Source: Leptofilum sp050292445 (GTDB taxonomy: Bacteria; Chloroflexota; Anaerolineae; Promineifilales; Promineifilaceae). Taken from it: a DNA stretch of 27,703 nucleotides. The stretch lies in the NCBI GenBank assembly GCA_050292445.1, contig JBNKLQ010000051.1:1-27703 (forward strand). The letters run 5' to 3'. This document shows positions 1 to 7,344 of this stretch, piece after piece. Position numbers and translations under genes: made by a program. The notes beneath the pieces are model-generated. The model was not told the DNA's origin and ran no database searches. It saw only the letters and a program-made list of their open reading frames with translations. The stretch's first letter is position 1, and each line of letters starts with the position of its first letter.

Positions 1-480
1 TACGCCGTTAAGAAGTTGGTGAACTAAGGTGTTCCCCGCTGTATTATTACCAACGACGTATAGGATGGACACCAGGCTCACGGCAATATAGCCGACCATG
101 AGCAGTTCAGGCATTCCTAGTTTGGGGAGTTTTCGCTTGTGAACTTTTAACCAGGTGCTGAGCAAGATAATTGCAACTGTGGTTGGAGGTAACGCGCGGT
201 GGATGACCCAATAAACCCGGCGGACAGCCCCGCTGTTGGTTTGTACAAGAAAAGGTGCGAGCGAGAACCAGATAATCAGGGCGGCAAAAGGGTATCTATG
301 CAAGAGAACAAAGGCAGGCAATGCCACGAGAAGTCCCAGGGCAATTGGCCAATATCCTATCGTGACGAGATAGGCAATCACCAGCCCCGCACCCAAGCCC
401 ATGAGGATGATGAGCGGGATCATATGCCGGTTCAATTTGTCTTCGATAGTGCGCAACGGACTAGGTAGAGTGCGTAACAT
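1..480 (-). CDS. O-antigen ligase/polymerase-like membrane protein, N-terminal part (truncated by left edge)
   Basis: An open frame of 160 codons begins with ATG at 480-478 and runs off the left edge without a stop. The translation starts MLRTLPSPLRTIEDKLNRHM and is followed by closely packed hydrophobic segments (about residues 20-42, 45-60, 66-80, 97-108 and 125-142) separated by short charged loops. This fits the first helices of the O-antigen ligase/polymerase (WaaL/Wzy-like, PF04932) superfamily. The diagnostic periplasmic loop is outside the window, so the assignment also leans on context: it is the last visible gene of a minus-strand polysaccharide locus that already has a flippase and a Wzz protein but no other polymerase. 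It could be another polytopic membrane protein. Confidence 0.6.
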   Translation of the reverse strand, partial: MLRTLPSPLRTIEDKLNRHMIPLIILMGLGAGLVIAYLVTIGYWPIALGLLVALPAFVLLHRYPFAALIIWFSLAPFLVQTNSGAVRRVYWVIHRALPPTTVAIILLSTWLKVHKRKLPKLGMPELLMVGYIAVSLVSILYVVGNNTAGNTLVHQLLNGV

Positions 481-520
481 GATCTATTCCTGGATTGATA
501 CTATTCAGGTTCTTCTGGTA

Positions 521-580
521 AGACCCTAAGGGTTTAACCTCTAAAAGGTCAGATTGATCCAAAGCAAACCCTTAGGGTCT
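521..580. repeat. 15-bp perfect inverted repeat with 30-nt loop
   Basis: The arms at 521-535 (AGACCCTAAGGGTTT) and 566-580 (AAACCCTTAGGGTCT) are exact reverse complements. They lie in the 117-bp gap between the lyase-like gene and the ligase-like gene, both on the minus strand. There is no run of T after the stem, so it is not a classic intrinsic terminator. A processing or attenuation structure, or a small dispersed element, is possible. Confidence 0.6.
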
Positions 581-597
581 GTATAGTTACTCTGGAT

Positions 598-1515
598 TTA
601 CTCGTCTGGGCTAACATAAGCGTAACCATCGGTCCCCTCATACACCTTGACGGCATCAAAATAGATTGTGCGCGACGTAACATTGGAATCATGATCCAAC
701 CAGCCTGCATTATAGAAGCCAATTTTCAAATATGGACCGCGAGTATTGTTATAATGATTGGGCATCCCGACACGGTCAACGACAAGGACGCCATCGCGCC
801 AGACTTGCGTGATGCCGTCATCCTCATGTGAGAAAACGAATCGGGCCACGAAGTCGGTCCATCTACCTCGCTCTTGTGGGCCGATGTCAATCATGACTCT
901 GCCAGCCGCTACTGATCCCATGCACTGCTCCGGGTCCCACTTAATATCCCAGCGCCAACGGCCGTCTTTTGGCCTGAGTGCATGCGGCGGGCCCGCCCCA
1001 CCGGGATCACAGTCGTCATTGAGGCCGTGCATCTGGAGAAGCACATCTGGGCGGGAGTCAAACTCGTAACCCCCATCGTCTGGAAGATATATACTCCAGC
1101 CCACCCAGTATTCCGTCTTGACTTCGAAAATTATCTGAGCGTGGCTTGAAAGCTCTACGCGTGGCTTGGGGTCCCAAGGATCCTCCTTGTCTGCGTGAAT
1201 GCGTAGAGAGTAGATTCCGTCACGTTGGGGGAACTCTTTACCAACGACTACCGCATCTGATTGACCCCCAGTATTTTGAATCCGCCAGCCATCTGGGTTG
1301 CACCAACGGCAGCGAACGGAGCCGGTTTCAAAACTACTTTCGAAACGCGTTGGCCGGGAAGTAAGTCTATAACCGATAAGGAAGAGAATGCCGAACGCAG
1401 TAAGCAGGAATAGCGCTGCAAAAGCGTAACGCAGCACAGGTCGGAGTCGTCGCCAGCTTACCATCACATTCCCTGGCCGGACTGCTGTGAGAAAATCCCG
1501 TTTAGTTAAATCCAT
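598..1515 (-). CDS. Membrane-anchored polysaccharide lyase-like protein (heparin lyase I/PL20 fold)
   Basis: This 305-residue protein has a single N-terminal membrane anchor (about residues 29-49) followed by an extracytoplasmic domain. The latter carries landmarks of the heparin-lyase-I-like jelly-roll family (PF14099): an EYWVGWSIYLPDD strand near 135-147, RPDVLLQMHG in the middle, then a WRDGVLVVDR strand and KIGFYNAGW near the end. Family members cleave uronic-acid-containing glycans by beta-elimination; the substrate here is unknown. The ATG at 1515 is preceded by AGGAG at good spacing. It lies 39 bp after the last sulfotransferase gene in the same direction, so it is probably co-transcribed. 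In a biosynthetic locus such a lyase would trim, release or degrade mis-exported polymer. Catalytic residues were not assigned; a non-catalytic glycan-binding role is possible. Confidence 0.7.
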   Translation of the reverse strand: MDLTKRDFLTAVRPGNVMVSWRRLRPVLRYAFAALFLLTAFGILFLIGYRLTSRPTRFESSFETGSVRCRWCNPDGWRIQNTGGQSDAVVVGKEFPQRDGIYSLRIHADKEDPWDPKPRVELSSHAQIIFEVKTEYWVGWSIYLPDDGGYEFDSRPDVLLQMHGLNDDCDPGGAGPPHALRPKDGRWRWDIKWDPEQCMGSVAAGRVMIDIGPQERGRWTDFVARFVFSHEDDGITQVWRDGVLVVDRVGMPNHYNNTRGPYLKIGFYNAGWLDHDSNVTSRTIYFDAVKVYEGTDGYAYVSPDE

Positions 1516-1554
1516 AGTGACTCCTGATTTCTGAAAATGATATATAAATATTCT

Positions 1555-2538
1555 CTACGTGGTTCCTACTTCTGGGACGATGCGATAATCGGGCAGCGGT
1601 GTTTTTGTTTGCTGCCTGATGTGGTAGCGCACGCGCCAGGCGGTTAAAAAGGCCAGGTTCAGCGGCCAATCGAGCAGTGAAAAACGGAGACGCTGGCGGA
1701 ACGGCCGTTCCATCACATCCAACTCATAGTCAAAAGCCAACATCTCCTTCCCGGCCTGGTTTTGGATAAAGGTAATCTGGTTTGGCGATAACATCTGGCG
1801 AAAACGGCCGATTGAATTCGTAGAAATGACGCCCGGTTTGCGCTGGCCATACGAGCTGTTGCTGCCCTGCTCACGAAACGTTTTGGCGCCACGCATGGTC
1901 AACATTTCCGACGCATAATCTTCATCAATAAAGGCGCAAATCTCGCGCAGCGTTTCTTTTGGCTTGGTGGCCAATGTTTCGTAGCGAATGATTTTGTATT
2001 GGCTTGGGTAGCGCATGCGATTTGCCTCGGCCAGGCTGACGGAGGAGAGCCACATGGCCGTGCCAGCACCCACACCACCGCGCCGACTCTTCCAACGGGC
2101 TAACACAGAGGCATACCGGTCACGCGGATCGCGGATCATGTGCAGAATCCTGGCACCGGGGTAAGCGGCAAAAATAGGCTCGGCGAAGCGCTCGGTGTTG
2201 AGTGATTTATCGCCCCAACGTGGCTTGCCTTTGCGCTGGGCCACTTGTTCTTCTAGGAGGGCGAAGAGACGGCCGTACGTCGGTTCTCCCTGCCAAAAAT
2301 CCTCGCGCAGCCTGTCGGCGTCTGGCTTTAGCACCACCAGCCGCTTGTAGCGCATCATCATGTTCAGGCAGCGCTCGAAGTTCTCGGGCTGGCTTAGATC
2401 GCCGTACTGGTTGTAGAAGTAGGTCCACAAGTTGGTGCGGCGCGTCATGGCCAGGCGTGGATGCGAGGCCAGCAGGGCATAAATCAGGCTGGTGCCGCTC
2501 CGTTCCAGTCCGGCAATGAAGATGGGGCCACGTTCCAT
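1555..2538 (-). CDS. Sulfotransferase, paralogue 1 of 3
   Basis: This 327-residue PAPS-dependent sulfotransferase (PF13469-like) carries the 5'-phosphosulfate loop GLERSGTSL (residues 10-18), the RWGDKS segment (107-112) and the 3'-phosphate motif RDPRDR (136-141). It should transfer sulfate from PAPS to a hydroxyl or amine, here most likely on a sugar of the exopolysaccharide or its lipid-linked precursor, in the cytoplasm. The reading frame is open further upstream (to 2646), but that part would overlap the preceding gene. The ATG at 2538 has AGGAG just upstream, sits 6 nt after the previous stop, and aligns with the starts of the two paralogues. It is the most canonical of the three, keeping both SGTS and the DKS lysine. 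Confidence 0.9.
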   Translation of the reverse strand: MERGPIFIAGLERSGTSLIYALLASHPRLAMTRRTNLWTYFYNQYGDLSQPENFERCLNMMMRYKRLVVLKPDADRLREDFWQGEPTYGRLFALLEEQVAQRKGKPRWGDKSLNTERFAEPIFAAYPGARILHMIRDPRDRYASVLARWKSRRGGVGAGTAMWLSSVSLAEANRMRYPSQYKIIRYETLATKPKETLREICAFIDEDYASEMLTMRGAKTFREQGSNSSYGQRKPGVISTNSIGRFRQMLSPNQITFIQNQAGKEMLAFDYELDVMERPFRQRLRFSLLDWPLNLAFLTAWRVRYHIRQQTKTPLPDYRIVPEVGTT

Positions 2539-2543
2539 AAAAG

Positions 2544-3431
2544 CTAACTCCTCACATACTTCCCGATGGATCGGGCTTTGAAAACAGACCAAAAAGCCAG
2601 AGCGGCCCAATTGGCGGGCCAATCGACCAGGTAAAACTGCAACCAATCGCGCAGCGAGAGCTGAGGTGTCGTCGGCCGGTAACCAAAGGCCAGCATGTGC
2701 CGCCGGGCAACAGATTGGGTAAAGGCGATTTCTTGCTTGGTGAGTGATGGGGTTGTGGGGGAAACGGCCGTATCCACTTCATTCATCACAGACAGCATTT
2801 CTGGCACAAACGGTTCGCCTAAAAAGGCACAAATCTGGCGCAGCGTCTCTTCTGGATTGGCAATCAGCGATTCGTAACGCACTACCAGGTAATTGTTGGG
2901 GTACCGTTTCTGATTACGCCAGGCCAGGCCAACGGAGTACAGCCAGCAAGCGGTAGACCAGCCGGTTTTGCCCCGCCGGTGTTGGGTAATGGATTTAACG
3001 GCCGTATTCCTGTCGCGCGGGTCCCGAATCATATGAATCATTTTGGCCTGGGGAAATGCGGCAAAAATCGGATCGGCCAGCCGCTCAACAAAACCCAGCT
3101 GCACCCCCCAGCGTGTTTTGCCCAACCGTTCGGCATGATGTGTGTGAAACAAGGCAAACAAACGGGCATAGCTGGGGGTTCCCTGCCAAAACTCCCGACG
3201 AATTCGCGCTTCGTCTGGGGCCAGGGATTGCACCTGCTTGTTTTGCAGCATGGCGGCCAGGCAGCGCTCGAAGTTTTGCGGGCGGCGCAAATCGCCAAAC
3301 TGGTTATAAAAACGATCCCACATCTTGGTTTTGCGCAAGATAACCAGGTTGGGCTGGACCGAAAGCAATCGGCGCAGCAGCGTTTTGCCCGAATGCGACA
3401 AGCCACCAATGTAAATGGGTTCTTGCTCCAT
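2544..3431 (-). CDS. Sulfotransferase, paralogue 2 of 3 (divergent)
   Basis: This 295-residue protein is homologous along its length to both neighbours; shared blocks include FYNQFGDL, NFERCL, EFWQG, YARLFALF and MIRDPRDR. The 5' nucleotide loop reads GLSHSGKTL, and the segment that is GDKS in paralogue 1 is GVQL here. It also lacks part of the stretch before the C-terminal helices (the SIGRFR-like segment of the others), so it is about 30 residues shorter. It starts 3 nt after the stop of paralogue 3 and ends 5 nt before paralogue 1, indicating translational coupling. The fold is clear, but with the changed nucleotide-loop chemistry the donor, acceptor or activity could differ from a standard sulfotransferase. 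Confidence 0.85.
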   Translation of the reverse strand: MEQEPIYIGGLSHSGKTLLRRLLSVQPNLVILRKTKMWDRFYNQFGDLRRPQNFERCLAAMLQNKQVQSLAPDEARIRREFWQGTPSYARLFALFHTHHAERLGKTRWGVQLGFVERLADPIFAAFPQAKMIHMIRDPRDRNTAVKSITQHRRGKTGWSTACWLYSVGLAWRNQKRYPNNYLVVRYESLIANPEETLRQICAFLGEPFVPEMLSVMNEVDTAVSPTTPSLTKQEIAFTQSVARRHMLAFGYRPTTPQLSLRDWLQFYLVDWPANWAALAFWSVFKARSIGKYVRS

Positions 3432-3434
3432 CAG

Positions 3435-4454
3435 TTACGTCGCCTCCAATTGGCTTACCGGCTGATACGGTTCCTCAATGATCATGCGCTGGCCAGGTTT
3501 GCGCCCCGCCCAGCCGGGGAAATTCTGCTGAAGCGCTTCCACGACAAGCCAAGCACCCAGGCGCACTATCTGATTCGGCCAGGTGCCCAGGGCAAAAGCC
3601 AGCCGATCCTTTAATGAAAAAGAGAGCTTCTCTCGCTCGTAGCCATACATCCACATCTTGTACCCAGCGTGAAGCTGCATAAACGCAATCTCCCGTGGGG
3701 CAATCTTGCCGCGAAATCTGCCAATGTATTCCGATGAGACCGGGCTTTGCCCCGGTTCCAAATCTGCCCCCTGCAGCAGCCGGTCCCGCTGCCGCAGCGC
3801 ACCTTCCATGCGCAACATCTCAGGCCTGAAGGTCTCACCCAGAAAAGCGCATACATCTCGCAACGTTGCTTCTGGCCGGGAGACCATCGACTCAAACCGG
3901 ACAATCTTGTACTGCTGGGGATAGTTCTGCACGTGGCGCTCTGCCAGGCGCGTGGAGTAGAGCCAGCGGGCCACTGCGCCGCCTGCCCGGCCTTTGCCAT
4001 CCGGCCAGCGGGCCAGCGACGCTTCGTACCGGTCGCGGGGATCGCGCACCATGTGAATGATTTTCAGGCCGGGATAAGCGGCAAAAAGCTGCGGCGCGTA
4101 ACGCTCGATGAGTCCGGTTTGTGCCCCCCAGCGAGGCTTGCCTTCACGTTCGGCAAAATGGATGAGGAACAAGGCGAACAGGCGGGCGTAGGTAGGCGGT
4201 CCTTGCCAGAACTCCTGACGAATGCGGTTGGGGTCTGGCTGCAAAAAGCGGACGTGCTTGTAATGCAGCAGCGCCTTCAGGCAGCGTTCGAAGTTATCTG
4301 GCTGGCCTAGATCGCCATACTGACCATAAAAATAGGTCCACATATTAGAACCAACGGCCGGGATGGCAATGTTGGGATGCGACACCAAAAAGGCACGCAT
4401 TGTTGTTTTGCCACAGCGGTCTAAGCCGCCAATGTAGATGGGTCCTTGTTCCAT
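3435..4454 (-). CDS. Sulfotransferase, paralogue 3 of 3
   Basis: This 339-residue member is the first of the tandem trio to be translated. It has the loop GLDRCGKTT at 10-18, MVRDPRDRY as the 3'-phosphate motif, and the family blocks TYFYGQYGDL, NFERCL, EFWQGPPTYARLFALF and IGRFRGKI. As in paralogue 2, the GDKS segment is replaced (GAQT). Its extended C-terminal tail has no recognised domain. It begins 13 bp after the flippase gene, with AAGGG upstream of the ATG. The locus context suggests sulfation of the exported polysaccharide, perhaps at a different sugar position from the other two. Acceptor specificity cannot be read from sequence. Confidence 0.87.
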   Translation of the reverse strand: MEQGPIYIGGLDRCGKTTMRAFLVSHPNIAIPAVGSNMWTYFYGQYGDLGQPDNFERCLKALLHYKHVRFLQPDPNRIRQEFWQGPPTYARLFALFLIHFAEREGKPRWGAQTGLIERYAPQLFAAYPGLKIIHMVRDPRDRYEASLARWPDGKGRAGGAVARWLYSTRLAERHVQNYPQQYKIVRFESMVSRPEATLRDVCAFLGETFRPEMLRMEGALRQRDRLLQGADLEPGQSPVSSEYIGRFRGKIAPREIAFMQLHAGYKMWMYGYEREKLSFSLKDRLAFALGTWPNQIVRLGAWLVVEALQQNFPGWAGRKPGQRMIIEEPYQPVSQLEAT

Positions 4455-4467
4455 GAAAAAACCCTTA

Positions 4468-6039
4468 TTATGATTGGGCCGGAAGACGGCCGTTTAATCT
4501 TGCCCGTCCTCTCGCCAACAAAACGGCCGCACGATCATTCAAACGCAGCAATACGATTTTGTCTTCGGGTGCCAGGCGCAAGAGCAGTATGAGAGCCATG
4601 TACACAATCAGAACAAACACAATGTGCAGGATGGCATGTACTATCGTGGCATCGGCTGAAAACCATTGCGCCAGCAGCAGGGCACTCAAATAGGTCCCCA
4701 CACCAGCGGCCACCGGCTTGAGAAACGTGCGATTGTAGGGCTGCAAACGCAGCAAAAACCAGACTTCGGCCACACGCAGCAAATTAATAGCCGTGGTAGA
4801 GATCAATGTGGCAACGGCCGCCCCCACCACACCCCACGGTGGAATCAGCAACACGTTACTAACTGACAACAGCAGCACCCACACCACCGAATTGACCAGT
4901 TTCAGTTTGGTATAGCCAGTCATGTCGATGATGGAGCCGCAAATGCCTGTACCGGCATTAGCCAATTCGGCATAAGCCAAGATAGCCAGCGCCGACGCAC
5001 CCACCACAAAGCTCTCGCCAAAAATGATCAAAAGCTGCTTGGGAAACAGCACCATGATGAGAAAAATGGGCAGGTTGGTCATGAGCGTCCAGCGGGTTGT
5101 GGTTTGATACAGCTGGCCCATTTGCTTGATGTTCCCCTGAGAATGCAGTTCCGCCAGAAAAGGCTTTACCGAGGCGATAATCGATTGGTAGCTAATACGC
5201 CCCACCAGATTGATGCTGCTAACGATGGCGAACACACCCACACCAGCAACGGTGTTGAATGTCCCTAGCAAAACAGCCTGGATGTTTTTGCGAAATTTAG
5301 AGAGCAGTCCAGACAGCCAAAATGGTAAGGCAAAGGCGAAGATTTCTCGCGTATCGCGGCGCGCCTCGCGGATGGGGCGCTTGAATGAGAACTGTTTGTG
5401 TAAAAAGTAGATGAGCGCCAGGGTGGCCGCCAGTTCAGACAGGCCAAAGACGACCGAGGCCATAAACACGTTTAGGCCCAGCAGCGCCAAAATGCCAATC
5501 AAAACCAGCCGGATAACAAATTGGATAACGTTTTCGGCCAGCGCGGAATAATCCATGCGCTTGAAGCCACGCGCCGCGCCTACCAGGATGTTGCTCAAGG
5601 TGAGGGGCGGAATAATGAAGCTGAATATCCGCAGCAGCGGCACCAAATCCGGCTCGTGGAAGATGCGTAGGCCAACCGGTTCAGCCAGCAAATAGAGCCC
5701 GACGCCAGTCAACAGACTCATCACCACCCCGATACCAAAGCCAATTTGCAGCGTGCCCCAAATCCCCTTTTCATCCCGCTGGCCCACCATCATGGCGACG
5801 TAGCGAATCATGCCATCGTCCATGCCTAGGGCGGAAATGCTGGCAACGATAACGGCCGCACTGATGGCCAGGTTGTACATACCGTACTCGGTTGCCCCTA
5901 GCACACGGGCCAGCAAAAAGGCAATGACAAAGCGGATGCCGAACTCAAACAGGCTGCCCGCCGCCAAAAATCCACCGCCTTTGGCGGTCTGGAGCATGTT
6001 TCGTTCAAAGGTGGGCTTCTTGTCTAGCTGGTCGGTCAC
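4468..6039 (-). CDS. Oligosaccharide flippase (Wzx/MurJ-type, MOP superfamily)
   Basis: This protein of about 523 residues has some 12-14 hydrophobic helices. The N-terminal signature (GGGFLAAGSLFEFGIRFVIA, then LLARVLGATEYGMYNLA) is typical of polysaccharide-type MOP flippases. It would move the undecaprenyl-linked repeat unit across the cytoplasmic membrane for polymerisation. The frame is open up to 6267, but that part overlaps the Wzz-like gene out of frame and is composition-biased. I chose GTG at 6039-6037, 5 nt after the Wzz stop and preceded by AGGTGA. An ATG at 5997 is the fallback. A sulfotransferase gene follows 13 bp downstream. Family confidence is high; start confidence is moderate. 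Confidence 0.88.
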   Translation of the reverse strand: MTDQLDKKPTFERNMLQTAKGGGFLAAGSLFEFGIRFVIAFLLARVLGATEYGMYNLAISAAVIVASISALGMDDGMIRYVAMMVGQRDEKGIWGTLQIGFGIGVVMSLLTGVGLYLLAEPVGLRIFHEPDLVPLLRIFSFIIPPLTLSNILVGAARGFKRMDYSALAENVIQFVIRLVLIGILALLGLNVFMASVVFGLSELAATLALIYFLHKQFSFKRPIREARRDTREIFAFALPFWLSGLLSKFRKNIQAVLLGTFNTVAGVGVFAIVSSINLVGRISYQSIIASVKPFLAELHSQGNIKQMGQLYQTTTRWTLMTNLPIFLIMVLFPKQLLIIFGESFVVGASALAILAYAELANAGTGICGSIIDMTGYTKLKLVNSVVWVLLLSVSNVLLIPPWGVVGAAVATLISTTAINLLRVAEVWFLLRLQPYNRTFLKPVAAGVGTYLSALLLAQWFSADATIVHAILHIVFVLIVYMALILLLRLAPEDKIVLLRLNDRAAVLLARGRARLNGRLPAQS

Positions 6040-6043
6040 AGTT

Positions 6044-7225
6044 TCACCTGCCAGCTTCCGGGGACAGTTTGCCGATGGGTGTACGGCCGTTGGCATGTTG
6101 CGGCTGTGGGCCGGTTGGCGTGAACAGATGGACTTTGCCGTAAACGGCCGTGTCCGCCTCCTCAAGAGCCTGGTTCGCCTGAGCCAGCAACTCGCTCGCT
6201 GTACTTTGCTGGCTGTAAACAACATAGCCAATAGAGCAGTAAATAGCAGTTGCCTGACCTTCACCAATCTGGTCTGGTTTCACCAAGCCGATCTGGGTTC
6301 GCAAAAAGGTAAATAAATCTTTGGCCGCGTCGCCGGGCATATGCGGCAGCAGCAGGGCAAATGTGTTTTGTCCCAAATATGCCAAAATATCTTCTTCACG
6401 CAGATTGGGCTCCAGACCATTGAGGATAAGCCGAAATGCCTGGGCTGCCGAAACGGGCTGTTCCGTACTATGCATCAATCCCCGATGATAAATTTTGATA
6501 AGCCCCAGAGAGAAGGAGTAGTTGTTATGCCTGGATCGGCTCATTTCCTGCCGAAGTCTCAGTGTGAAATAAGAATGGTTGTAGGCACCCGTTTCTAAAT
6601 CGATCACGTTGACGCGAGAATCAACTTGAACCGGTTCCTGCAAATATTCCATGAAGAAAATCAGCCCAATGCCGAGTAGCAAACCCAAACCGCCGCCCAA
6701 TGCCAGATTAAGCGCCTTATTAGGGCTAACGGGATCGTCGGGCAGATCGGCTTCGTCAAGCGGCTCTAATTCAAACACGTCATAAAGATTGCTGACATAA
6801 GCCAATGTTTCCAGACTGACGGCATTGGCAAAATCACGGACGATTTCAGGGTCTGGGCCTTGCACGCCAATTTCCAGAATGTTGGTCCCGGCAATAACTT
6901 TGCTATTTACTTTTAACCCTTGCTGCTCTTCGGCCGTTAATGCCAATCTTTCGATAGCCTGCTGCTTGATCAGGCTGCTGCTAGAGACTTCGGCAAAGGT
7001 GGTGTTGATTTCCACGCGCCGACTGATCGTATCCAGGGCATCGACAATCTCATCATCGTTGGCGGCAATGCTAGAGCGGGGACGAATGACAAAGGTCGCC
7101 TCTGTCTCGTAAATCCAGGGTTGGCTGTTGACAAACAGGTAGGTGGGAACCAGCGTCAGGACAAAAGCTCCCAGGATGATCCACCAATATTTCAGAATAA
7201 TACGAAGATAGATTTTGAGTTCCAT
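6044..7225 (-). CDS. Wzz-type chain-length determinant fused to a degenerate GGDEF domain
   Basis: Residues 1-200 are a typical Wzz/PCP co-polymerase: a first membrane helix (about 13-31), a periplasmic part with ATFVIRPRSS and the IVRDFANAVS region, then a proline-rich PDDPVSPNKALN motif and a second helix (about 173-191). After VDSRVNVIDLETGAYNHSYF the remaining 190 residues follow the GGDEF domain layout: DLETGAYN for DxLTGxxN, REEDILAYLGQNTFALLLP for the R-x-D-GGDEF block, and SIGYVVY near the end. The signature GG(D/E)EF is GQNTF (285-289), and the metal-binding Asp of the first strand is missing (GLIKIY). It should therefore not make c-di-GMP, but may bind a nucleotide or partner and tune chain length. 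It is transcribed ahead of the flippase gene. Confidence 0.85.
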   Translation of the reverse strand: MELKIYLRIILKYWWIILGAFVLTLVPTYLFVNSQPWIYETEATFVIRPRSSIAANDDEIVDALDTISRRVEINTTFAEVSSSSLIKQQAIERLALTAEEQQGLKVNSKVIAGTNILEIGVQGPDPEIVRDFANAVSLETLAYVSNLYDVFELEPLDEADLPDDPVSPNKALNLALGGGLGLLLGIGLIFFMEYLQEPVQVDSRVNVIDLETGAYNHSYFTLRLRQEMSRSRHNNYSFSLGLIKIYHRGLMHSTEQPVSAAQAFRLILNGLEPNLREEDILAYLGQNTFALLLPHMPGDAAKDLFTFLRTQIGLVKPDQIGEGQATAIYCSIGYVVYSQQSTASELLAQANQALEEADTAVYGKVHLFTPTGPQPQHANGRTPIGKLSPEAGR

Positions 7226-7276
7226 AATTTTTCCGCTTCCTTGAATTACACTTATACGAAAATAATCAAGTTAAAT

Positions 7277-7334
7277 GTCATTCCCGCGAAGGCGGGAATC
7301 CACAAGCCTGGACTCCCGCCTTCGCGGGAGTGAC
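7277..7334. repeat. 58-nt near-perfect inverted repeat, REP-like hairpin
   Basis: The left arm starts GTCATTCCCGCGAAGGCGGG and the right arm ends with the near-exact reverse complement, finishing GGGAGTGAC. The two halves differ at few positions and are separated by only a few bases, and each half is itself a smaller hairpin (CCCGC-GAAG-GCGGG). It sits 10 bp beyond the stop of the large surface-protein gene and before the Wzz gene. There is no T-run, so it looks more like a REP-type mobile palindrome or an mRNA-stabilising hairpin than a terminator. Similar TTCCCGCGAAGGCGGGAA elements are widespread in bacterial genomes. Confidence 0.8.
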
Positions 7335-7344
7335 AAACGAGTGT

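Noticed and set aside
6040..6267. N-terminal extension of the flippase
   Set aside because: It overlaps the Wzz-like gene out of frame and has Arg-rich, unstructured composition; a GTG with ribosome site lies at 6039.
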